Positions 55,806 through 64,000 of a stretch of DNA of 64,000 bases are shown piece after piece (position 1 is the stretch's first letter; each line of letters starts with the position of its first letter). Position numbers and translations under genes: made by a program. The stretch lies in contig OV277859.1 of assembly GCA_922989275.2 (NCBI GenBank), positions 35,507,501-35,571,500 of the forward strand, in the 5' to 3' direction. The notes under the pieces are model-generated. The model saw nothing but the letters and a program-made list of their open reading frames with translations, had not been told where the DNA came from and ran no database searches. This DNA is from Gari tellinella. Lineage: Eukaryota > Mollusca > Bivalvia > Cardiida > Psammobiidae.

Positions 55806-55996
55806 TTAACTCTTTCACTGCCAAAAGGAAGTGTCATCTGTAAAGTCAGATTTAGGACTGTTTTGGCTGAAGAAAAGTTGATACAAACTTCAAATAGTTT
55901 GGATTCTGATCAGAAACTGCTATTGGGGCATCTGATCAGGATCCATAATCTTTTGCAAAATCACCTCTTGGCGCTATTGGCAGTGAATGAGTTTAA
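55806..55996 (+). mobile_element. Family E TTAA MITE
   Basis: TTAACTCTTTCACTGCCA to TGGCAGTGAATGAGTTTAA, 191 bp; palindrome TTTGGATTCTGATCAG/CTGATCAGGATCCATAA. In the probable RAD17 3' UTR. Confidence 0.8.
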
Positions 55997-56175
55997 GTAA
56001 AATGAAAGTAAAATTGAAAGCATGTTTCCTGTTTTCCATCTAGTTAAGATATAAACAGTGTGATGTGATACTCTACACGTTTGAAGTGTTGTCCTAGATA
56101 GCTTTTCCCTGATGGATTATTTTCACTGTTTAAGACTGGTGGATGTAGCTGCTTTCTACTTTACTGTCCGTCTGT

Positions 56176-56280
56176 TTTAATCCATTAATCCATAGATAAG
56201 ACTTTAATTTATTCTTCCACAGAAGGAAAAAGTTCCGCACGATGCAGTCATGAATATGTAAAATATGAAATCTTTCCTAA
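56176..56280 (-). mobile_element. Family A MITE fragment
   Basis: TTAATCCATTAATCCATAGA and TGCAGTCATGAATATGTAAA. Confidence 0.55.
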
Positions 56281-56339
56281 CGACATAAAATTATAACAAA
56301 TTCAAATCCTAACACTAGCAGAGGGTAGCTTTACCCCTT

Positions 56340-56440
56340 ACCCTGAGTGTTATTTACAAACAGTTTGGATCCTAATCAGATCAAAATCATGCAGAATATG
56401 ATCCGAACCCAAACTATCCAAACTGTTTGACACTCATTGT
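56340..56440. repeat. Palindrome of the family C/E type
   Basis: AACAGTTTGGATCCTAATCA against CCAAACTATCCAAACTGTTT; termini not recognised. Confidence 0.55.
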
Positions 56441-56624
56441 GATATTACTTTTGTCAATTTACCTAATATTTGAATGTGAAAGATAAAAGCAGAACAACAA
56501 TTGTTTGAAGTAGATGGTGTTGTGACAGTGAAAGGATTAAAGTGGACTAAAGTCCTTAAGGAGCATTCTGCTTTAAGCAACCACCTGTCTTCAGTACTGA
56601 AAACAAGCTATAAGTGGAAAAGAT

Positions 56625-57305
56625 TCAGCTCCCCCGGACACGAGCCCCCTGGCCGATTTTGCACGGGCGGACACAAGCCCCCCACCTGTTTTGCGCGTTT
56701 GGACATGAGCCCCCCGTAGTGTTCTTTTATCATTTATTCACTTTAATAGTGTACGCTTTTAACCCCAGATGTTTGAGAACTTTGATATGTTTGAGAATTA
56801 TGAGACACAATCAACACCTTTAATTTACGATTATAAGACAACAGATTCACTCAATCTATCAAACTTGAGTTTCACTGGCGGTGTTTCTTCAGTAAACATG
56901 AGTCAATTAAACAATTAATTCCAGGTATCACCAAAGTATTACCGAAAGTTTGATTCGCTAATAAGTAACGATTATCCTGTTTTGTCACTTTTGTGAAATC
57001 AAGTTGACAATGTACATGTATAAATGATTACATCAATCATCACGATCTTTTTCCTCCGAGGTATAGGATTAAAATGAAACAATTAATAAATAGCGAATTA
57101 TTACTAACAAGCAAGGCAATATTTATAGCCGAAGAAAAACTTCATTGTTTGCTAAAAAATATTAACAAAATATTAGTTAGTTACCTGTCCGACCAGGGGG
57201 GCTTATGTCTGCCCGCGCAAAACAGGTGGGGGGGCTCATGTCCGCCCGCGCAAAATCGGCCGAGGGGCTCGTGTTCGGGTGGGCTTATGTCCGTCAATCC
57301 TATAA
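56625..57305. mobile_element. TIR element built from GGGCGGACATGAGCC units
   Basis: The left arm (GACACGAGCCCCCTGGCCGA, GGGCGGACACAAGCCCCC) is the inverse of the right arm (GGGGGGCTCATGTCCGCCC, GGCCGAGGGGCTCGTG). The AT-rich 430-bp middle has no gene. Same architecture as the 5.1-kb element. Confidence 0.75.
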
Positions 57306-57344
57306 GGACTTCTATAAGGAATAGGTAAATGTGTAAAAATACTG

Positions 57345-57440
57345 CTCTGAATTAGCAAACAGTGCAGACCAAGTGATCTGGGTCTACACTGTTTGTAAAT
57401 GTAATGAGTATATTTTATATTAGGCCCCTGGTGTTCAAAG
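57345..57440 (+). repeat. Family D fragment
   Basis: GCAAACAGTGCAGACCAAGT/ATCTGGGTCTACACTGTTTG short palindrome. Confidence 0.5.
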
Positions 57441-57717
57441 AGTCATATTAAATGCAGACTTTGTTATTACATCTAATGGTGTACTGCATGTCTATGTATG
57501 AGATTATATGTGTTAGAACATTACATGAACCTTTATATGTATGTTTTATGTCAATGAAACTGTGATGAAAGTAATACCCAATATTTACAATGTCTTAGAA
57601 CTGTGAAAAAGTAGAATGTTTGAAAACATTTTCTACATTCCAAACTCAACTTCTCTCAAAGTGCTATATGAATTTTTCAGTTGTTTACATTAATAATTAG
57701 TGCTGTTACAAAGAAAT

Positions 57718-57758
57718 AATAAAGTCAATTGTTGATTCAGATTGTTGTCTTAAATAAA
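57718..57758 (+). promoter_or_regulatory. Candidate polyadenylation signals, possibly RAD17
   Basis: AATAAA occurs at 57718-57723 and 57753-57758, about 2 kb after the RAD17 stop. The intervening sequence is partly MITE-derived. Assignment to RAD17 is only by position. Confidence 0.3.
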
Positions 57759-57865
57759 CTTTTTTGCTCAACTTCTTTGCTCATCTCCCTTTCTACTGCT
57801 AATTGTAACTAAACAGAAATGTTTGAACTTAATTGGAGTACAGTCGAACTATATATAGCATCCAC

Positions 57866-58072
57866 CTAACCCATTATTACATAGGTACCCCTTTATACTT
57901 CTTTAATTCTTTCCTCCATTAAAGAAAATAGTTCCACATTATACAGTCATGAATATACACAATAGGAAATATGTCTTATATCCTAGCAGATGGTAGCTTA
58001 AAGTAGATTAACAGTACCGCAGAATGCTCCTTAAGAAGCATTTTGCTTTACTTTCAACCTGCTTTAAAGACT
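57866..58072 (-). mobile_element. Family A MITE, right end lost
   Basis: AACCCATTATTACATAGGTA, TACAGTCATGAATATACAC and the arm AGCATTTTGCTTTACTTTCA. Confidence 0.65.
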
Positions 58073-59345
58073 TTTCCTCAGTCCTTCGATGGACTTCCCC
58101 CCATTGTATTCTTGTATTCGATAGGCGAGAAAAAGCATGAATCACAAGCTTTCACCTGGTATACCAATCTCAGTTGGTGAGAAATGACAGGTAACCAATC
58201 TCCAGTTGTCTAGAGAGGCCCTCACATACTCACACTCAAGGGTTTTTTCAATGGGTTTTACTAACCAAACTAACAACTTTAAAGTAAGGGCCACACATGA
58301 AACACTTGGGTGAGTATATCCCTAGGCAAGATAGCAGTAAAGGACAAAATTTGCATGTGGCGGCATGCTTTGATAGCTGGTTAGGTGTTTTGACCGAAAG
58401 GTCGTCAGATGTTTTTAAGGAACCACCTGTCTTCAATATTGAAAAGATGAAATGGGGGAGAGGGTTTAGATACCCTGAATAAGCAGTATTATATTTTGAT
58501 CAGGGAGGTTACTGTGCAATGCATGACAATAGTGTAGAGCGTTCTGCTTTACTTTTGTCCTGCATTAAACTATAACCTGTCTTGAGATATCATGTAAAAT
58601 TTGGTGTTTATTAAGGGCATTGGGCACTTAAGAAAAGTTTGTTGAATTTGTCTGAAATTCAGAATCCAATCTGACTCATTATTTGGCTTCTTCAAGTTAG
58701 TCACATTGAAAGTTGACTTGGATATTATGGGGCTTGATTTTGATAAAAACAGATTGTACAAAAAAAATTCAACACCTGTCTCCAGTATTGAAGGGTTAAG
58801 TTAATGTGTTTTTTTCTGCCAGTAATTTTGAATTTGACAGTACAGGTAACACATTAATACAGAACAAAAGTAAAGCTGAACGTTCTTTTAGGAGCTTTTA
58901 GCTTTTCTTATAACCTGCATTTAACTGTCATATGTCTGTAGAGAAATTCATACCATACATAATTGAAATCTGATCGCTTTACACAAGTTTGTATGTGTGT
59001 TCATGCAAAATATTTACAGGAGCTGTACTGTGAAAGGAAAACCGAAATAGTATTTCACATGGCATTTATAAATCCTCTACTGCCAACAGTTTGGAACCTA
59101 ACGAGACATTGAGTGATCAGAGATCAGAATCTAAATTGTTTGAGACTCATATAAATCTTTCTTTAGTCTAGTTTCCTGAAGTTTAGAATTTGAAATAAAA
59201 AATCAGATGACTATTTTTTAAGTAGACAATCGCCTTGCAGTGAAGAGGTTGAACATATTTCTTCACAAACCAAACATACCCTTGTGTGCATATGAATATC
59301 AGATTTATAATGCAACATGTAGGACAAGTGCCAAGACAGATAATA
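58073..59345. other. Intergenic sequence with decayed MITE pieces
   Basis: Pieces of family A hairpins (58535-58570, 58860-58935) and a CCAACAGTTTGGAACCTAAC palindrome remnant near 59085. No exon recognised. Confidence 0.45.
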
Positions 59346-59551
59346 CAGTAAAACCTCTCTATTATGACCACTTAATTGTGGTAATTATTAGGGTGTTTAC
59401 GATAGGTGACCACTTAAAGCAAGGTGACAGTGAAACAGAAAGCTCCTTAAGGAGCTTTCTGTTTCACTTTCACCTTGCTTTAAGCTGTCACCTGTCTATA
59501 ATACAATCAATAAGCCTTGGTTTTAGCGGTCGTAATAGCGAGGTTTTACTG
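59346..59551 (+). mobile_element. Family B MITE, complete
   Basis: CAGTAAAACCTCTCTATTAT to ATAGCGAGGTTTTACTG with TA flanks; palindrome GAAAGCTCCTTAAGGAGCTT. Confidence 0.88.
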
Positions 59552-59756
59552 TAATTATTCATGAGACTGGAAACTTTGTTTTGTTTCAGATAAAGTTAAA
59601 GCAATATGAAAGTAAAGCAGGAAACCCCTATTGTAGATTTCTGATTTAGTTTCATCTCACTTAAGCAGCCACTGCAGTGATTTAAGTCCTATCAAATACT
59701 AGTACAGTAAAATGTACACTAAAAACAAGGGATAATTGATTGTATAAAAGATTGTA

Positions 59757-59831
59757 TATAATTAGCTGGATGTCGCATATGACTGAAATACTGTTGAAAG
59801 CGACGTAAACTCAAATCAAATCAAATCAAAT
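59757..59831 (+). mobile_element. SINE 3' end
   Basis: AATTAGCTGGATGTCGCATA, CTGTTGAAAGCGACGTAAAC and an AAATC tail; the tRNA head is missing. Confidence 0.75.
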
Positions 59832-59834
59832 AAA

Positions 59835-59994
59835 TGTATAAAGACAAATGACAGCTTAAAGTAAGTTGATAGTGAAACAGAAAGCTCCTGAAGGAGCTTT
59901 CTGTTTTACTGTCACCTTGCTTTAAGGAATGACCTGTCATAAATACCCAATAATCAACACAATTTAGTGGTTGAAATAGAGAGGCTTTACTGTA
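59835..59994 (+). mobile_element. Family B MITE, left end replaced
   Basis: Palindrome ACAGAAAGCTCC/GGAGCTTTCTGT and right end AGAGAGGCTTTACTG. It starts straight after the SINE tail. Confidence 0.7.
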
Positions 59995-60345
59995 CTGTAA
60001 ACTTCATTTGTGTTGCTTAAAAGTAGAGCAGTCCCTTCACAGAGGAAAATGATAAAGGGACCTTGTACCACAACCAGTCGACAGTGTTATGTACTCTATA
60101 GCTGCAGCACTTATTTAATGACTTGTTTGCCTGACCATGTAGATCCTGTGTGGATTGTTTCTGGGTATCTTGGTACCTTTGGCATTGCTATGTCATATTG
60201 ACATATATGTATAAAAAAACAGGTGAGCGATAATAATATTTGCAATCCTTGAATGTCCGTATATAACTATGACCCTACTAAGTCTGTATTACCTGTCCCA
60301 AAGCACTGCCAGTCAACCAAACTATGACCCTCTTGTGTGACATAA

Positions 60346-60449
60346 ACAGTAAAACCTCTTTATAATATTACTACTATTAAATATGAGGCCAATTGATGTT
60401 ATAAAATACAGGTTTACAGCTTAAAGTAAGGTGACTGTTAAAGTAGAAG
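60346..60449 (+). mobile_element. Family B MITE, left half
   Basis: AACAGTAAAACCTCTTTATA and GCTTAAAGTAAGGTGACTGT; stops at the microsatellite. Confidence 0.6.
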
Positions 60450-60454
60450 TAGTC

Positions 60455-60545
60455 TCTGTCTGTCTGTCTGTGTGTTTCTCCTCTCTCTCTTTCTCTGTTT
60501 GTCTCCCTTTGTCTGTATGTCTCTCTCTCCCTCCACACACACACA
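60455..60545. repeat. CT/TG-rich microsatellite
   Basis: Runs of CTGTCTGT, CTCTCTCT and CACACACA. Confidence 0.9.
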
Positions 60546-60549
60546 TAGG

Positions 60550-61330
60550 ACATATTTTCCACTTATTGTTCCTGGATTGTACCCCTGTATCGGAATAAAG
60601 ATAAAGCATGTGTAGGTTGTAATTCAACATGCCGTATCAATGTACATTCGCACTGGTAGTTAAAAGGCCACTCAAAATGAGATGTTTTGACACTTGCATT
60701 AATGTATCTTTTAATGCATCCTAAAAGGGAGATATTTAATTTTCGAAATGTCCTCGAGTACGTCCGTCCGTACTTTTTGATAACGCGAACAATTAAGCGC
60801 TGGGACAATCTTTGCCCTCTTGTTTTGTAACAGTGTGGTCCCAATTTGTAGCTTTAAACTTTCTGCCTGTTTTCTTCTTGACGTGAACACGTTACTCGTA
60901 TTTATTATTTTAACACCGAGTACATAAATCGTCTGCTGAACATTTCCTCTGCTGAAATTCTTAAAACCATTGCTGTGCTGAATTGTCGTCTGCTTCATAT
61001 GTATCGTCTGCGAACAAAACCAAGATTAAACTGACGATTAGATAACTGAAAAAGCTTGCCAAGTCGCGCTATACGAAGGTTGGGTCCTATTCATTTCATA
61101 TGGGGCTGCTCTGGGTCCAAACTGTTTGCAAAGGTCTTCAATATAAGAATAGCCGTACTTCTTAAGTCAAGCCAGGTCTTAAAGAGACTCGCAGCTGGAT
61201 TTAGCATTAAAAATAGTAATTTGTAAATACATGTATATGTCAAACGCTTATATAAACAGGTAAGACTTAGTTTAGGATAAGAAATTAAGTTGAAAAAAAA
61301 AAGCATTTCAATAAAAATAAATATGGAGCT
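60550..61330. other. Unassigned intergenic sequence
   Basis: No exon, tRNA or repeat family recognised, apart from a GGGTCCAAACTGTTTGCAAA palindrome-arm remnant near 61112. Confidence 0.35.
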
Positions 61331-61415
61331 CTGGTGGGATTCGAACCCGGGACCCGGCATGTGTGGACAAAAGGCAAAATAAGGAAACCACTGGACCACC
61401 GAACTGTTCATATAT
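61331..61415 (-). other. tRNA-like pseudogene sequence
   Basis: On the minus strand GGTGGTCCAGTGGTTTCC is A-box-like and CCGGGTTCGAATCCCACC is B-box-like. The acceptor stem does not pair and spacing is odd. Confidence 0.4.
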
Positions 61416-62410
61416 CTGGGGTCGTTTTAACATATTATGGTGTGTAGCGGTGGAGAGTACATACAACTACATAATTCAGCTCGGGTTTATGTCTGAGCCC
61501 GTGATCAATTTCTATAGCGTTTGTCGACGCTATGGATAAAACGATGGAAAAATATCTAAAAAAAACAACGTTTTTGAAGACTTTTCTAGAGAGTGTTTTA
61601 GACTGGTAATATTTTTTCAATGCCAGATGCACGATAATGCTACCCTTTTGGTTATATTTGAGTATTTTCTTTTATTTTTGCAAATACACCATCTGGTTGC
61701 GAGTCGCTTTAACTTTGAGAATACGGGTAAATTATATTTATCATCTGCTAAAATGTGTCGTCTTCAACTTTATGCCAAACTTGACTAAAGAGATGTCGAT
61801 ACCAGTGTCTGCGCAGCGTCTAATACTATGACGGTGAAAGAGTTAACAGAACAAATAAAACAGTACAATACACTATTGTTTTAATCGTCGTTCCCTCTCT
61901 ACAACGACACCTAGTGGGAGACACATATTGTTTGTGTTGTTCGGGGGAGGGGGAAATTAAGATTTGGCTTACCTTTGCAAATGGCTTGAATCCCGATAAC
62001 GCGGCATCAGATTTGAATTCTAGCTATTTGTTGATCGTTATATTTCTTGTGCCAAAATATCCACTTATATGTAACTTTGAGAAATAAAAACAGCAGAAGA
62101 CAATTTTAATCAGTCGTTATTGCAGCAATGAAAGCGTTATACATAAGTGTCCTGATAAGGAAACAGCGACAATGGTTGTAAGGAGGAAGTTGTTGTGGTA
62201 GGGCCGTTGTAGGGAGGGAAAACTGTATTTAAGAGTTGTATGATAGGTTGATTTAATGTATGATAACCATGGAATCGTTCTGTATGTGATACAGAGCACC
62301 AACTAGACAACACGCCACTATTTAACCATCTAACAATTATAGATTCAACTATCCTTTTCTTCAATGTGTCCGTATTTATTTTTAAAATTTAATGTTTTGT
62401 CCGACTGTAT
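61416..62410. other. Unassigned sequence upstream of the candidate third gene
   Basis: No coding exon recognised. A GTAAGGAGGAAG / GTAGGGAGGGAAA stretch (62178-62223) resembles 18680-18720, suggesting another dispersed repeat. Confidence 0.35.
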
Positions 62411-62533
62411 ATGTCAAACAGTTTCGGTGATGATCAGAGTCGGAGTGACTTGGCGTCTTCTCATGGTTGGAAGCCGTTGACAAATTCCAGTGTTGCCTGG
62501 CTTGATAGCAATGACTTCGTGACACAGCTACAT
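62411..62533 (+). CDS. Candidate first coding exon of an unrecognised third gene
   Basis: ATG starts a 41-codon frame (MSNSFGDDQSRSDLASSHGW, then a hydrophilic tail ending FVTQLH) that runs exactly into a strong donor CAT|GTAAGT in phase 0. The composition looks like a real protein, not repeat. No family recognised. The rest would lie to the right of 64000 or in unseen exons. Confidence 0.4.
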
Positions 62534-62784
62534 GTAAGTTACAGGAGGAGCCTTAAAGATTGACGCCTATCGACTTGTACTTACCAACTGACAGTGTCAT
62601 TTCCAAATATGTACCGATGCAATGGAGAAGACGTTATTCTTGCCCGTTTAAACGAAACGCAAGTGCATTACAATACAATTTAGAAAATGACGACTTATAT
62701 ATGACTATTCATTTTAATCTGGGTGGCAAACAGTTTGAAGCCAGATCAGACGCCCGGTCTGTAAAAGACGAGCCATAGTCGTTT

Positions 62785-63160
62785 TCGACATCGTGAACGG
62801 CATTCACAGTTTTATTAAGAAAATGGCTATAAATTCTATGTGTCCCTTAAGGTATTGCTTTCATATTTGGTACATATGTGTATATATGGACAAAACCTTT
62901 CCATGCACATAAAAAGTTTGACCCCTGTGACCTTGAACATGAACTTAGGGCCCGTGTTAAGTTTTCGAAATCTGCGTTTAGGATTTGAAAAGTAATTGTA
63001 ATTCCTATGTCCCTTGCTCAGGCATTACTTTCATGTTTGGTTTGCATGTGTATATGGACAAGACCTTTCCATGGACACAAAAAAGTTGACCCCTATGACC
63101 TTGATTTAAGTTTCTAAATGTGCCGATTGCGAACTTTGTTGTCTCTCTGACACTTTTTGT
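62785..63160 (+). repeat. Two-unit relative of the 46758 array
   Basis: TCGTGAACGGCATTCACAGT, TTAAGGTATTGCTTTCATAT, GACCCCTGTGACCTTGAAC, and the end GTTGTCTCTCTGACA, as in the large array. Confidence 0.8.
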
Positions 63161-63548
63161 TCTCTTCTTGTATCCACTACATACACTGTCTCTTGTCCGT
63201 TTGTTCTCTTTTGGTTGTCAAGAATGTCTTTCATTTACCCAAATTTCCTACGTTTGTTTGTCCATCTTTATATAATATATACGCACCTCCGTCTACCTGT
63301 CTGTTTATTTCTCAGTCCTTTGTTCTCTCTGTCTTTCTTATTTCCGTCCCACAACTCTTTCTTTTCACGTATCATTGCGAATTTTTCATACTGTCTTACT
63401 TTCTTACAATGTTATTTTAATTTGAGCTTGGTTTAGATATTGTATTTCTTGTATAACGTTACATTTTTTAGATGGAAATAAGCCAGAAAGTATATTTCAA
63501 ATTAATCAAAGCATGAGCAAATATTGTCAACCAAAAGTACGCTACTGT
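63161..63548. other. Pyrimidine-rich unassigned sequence
   Basis: CT-rich on the plus strand; open frames here are compositional. Nothing recognised. Confidence 0.35.
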
Positions 63549-63809
63549 TTAACCCTTTCCCTTATAGAGAAGCGACTTTTAGCACATTCATTTTATTCAT
63601 CCGCTGAAGAAAATAGTTCCAAATTATACCGTAATGAATATGTGTCATATTAAATACTTTCCTTATTCTAGCAGTTAATAGCTTAAAGCAGGCTGAAAGT
63701 AAAGCAGAATGCGCCTTAGGGCGCATTCTGCTTTACTTTCAACCTGCTTTAAGTACATGTAGTCACATATCTTCAATACTAGAAACAATGCTATCAGGTA
63801 AAGGGTTAA
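63549..63809 (-). mobile_element. Family A MITE, complete
   Basis: TTAACCCTTTCCCTTATAGA to ATCAGGTAAAGGGTTAA, 261 bp; hairpin AAAGCAGAATGCGCC/GGCGCATTCTGCTTT is perfect. Confidence 0.85.
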
Positions 63810-63814
63810 ACCCC

Positions 63815-63955
63815 TTCATTAGATCTGCCTTACATGTACCCCGAATACATGTACAATGCTTATTTGCAAACAGGTTTGATCCTGATCTGACACCGCGTGA
63901 CGCGGCGCCTGACCAGGATCAAAATTGTTTGCCACCTATTTCAATGAATTAAGTC
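63815..63955. repeat. GATCCTGATC palindrome element
   Basis: GCAAACAGGTTTGATCCTGA pairs with CAGGATCAAAATTGTTTGC around a GACACCGCGTGACGCGGCG core. Resembles family C and E palindromes. Confidence 0.6.
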
Positions 63956-64000
63956 AAAATATTGAAATTTGAAAAATAAAAGCGCCGTTGCGTCGGTGCA

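Noticed and set aside
60377..60630. R/E- and T/Q-rich minus-strand frames
   Set aside because: Translation of the CT/TG microsatellite.
61331..61415. Functional tRNA gene on the minus strand
   Set aside because: The B box is good but the acceptor stem does not pair and the anticodon arm cannot be formed convincingly.
62560..62778. 72-aa open frame after the candidate third-gene exon
   Set aside because: It starts just past a strong splice donor and lacks an acceptor or recognised family; probably intronic.
63157..63436. Hydrophobic plus-strand frames suggesting membrane proteins
   Set aside because: The CT-rich sequence gives L/F/S-rich peptides by composition; no start or splice support.
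1..64000. Regularly dispersed palindromes considered as CRISPR-like arrays or bacterial terminators
   Set aside because: They sit within TIR-bounded transposons of 190-260 bp scattered through introns of animal genes, with no spacer pattern.

Overview
The window is eukaryotic, intron-rich, AT-rich and very repeat-dense. The protein matches are metazoan. The repeat complement (tRNA-derived SINEs with an AAATC-type tail, CR1/L2-like LINE tails, many short palindrome-bearing MITEs, and 'agctcacctg' elements with internal tandem arrays) suggests a lophotrochozoan, most likely a marine bivalve; that assignment is inference. I found no bacterial-style operons or CRISPR arrays.

Two genes lie head to head. 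On the minus strand, from 32486 leftwards and off the left edge, is GTF3C3, the TPR-rich TFIIIC subunit (TFIIIC102). I recovered sixteen exons by splice signals, phase and recalled similarity to the human protein; at least three short segments are still missing. On the plus strand, from about 32589 to 55726, is a complete RAD17, the checkpoint clamp loader. Its 17 proposed coding exons keep phase throughout and give 694 residues. The two proposed start codons are only about 100 bp apart, so a shared bidirectional promoter is likely. A candidate first coding exon of an unrecognised third gene lies at 62411-62533 (+).

Most of the remaining sequence is transposon-derived. At least four TTAA-bounded MITE families are present. 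Family A has about 30 copies, and A, C, D and E each carry a large central palindrome. Family B is a pogo/Tigger-like MITE with TA flanks, also with a central palindrome. Family F is 193 bp, hAT-like, with 6-bp target duplications. SINEs, three LINE 3' fragments, several elements with internal tandem arrays (the largest about 3.2 kb and 19 units, in a RAD17 intron), and a 5.1-kb element with terminal inverted repeats built from short GC-rich units complete the picture.

Layout: 1-8131, distal GTF3C3 exons among MITEs; 8132-17932, a long intron holding a LINE, a tandem-array element and the 5.1-kb element; 17933-32486, proximal GTF3C3 exons with nested MITE, LINE and SINE insertions; 32487-32588, the divergent promoter; 32589-55726, RAD17; 55727-64000, probable RAD17 3' UTR, repeats and the candidate third gene. 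Target-site duplications at nested insertions give a relative order for several of these elements.
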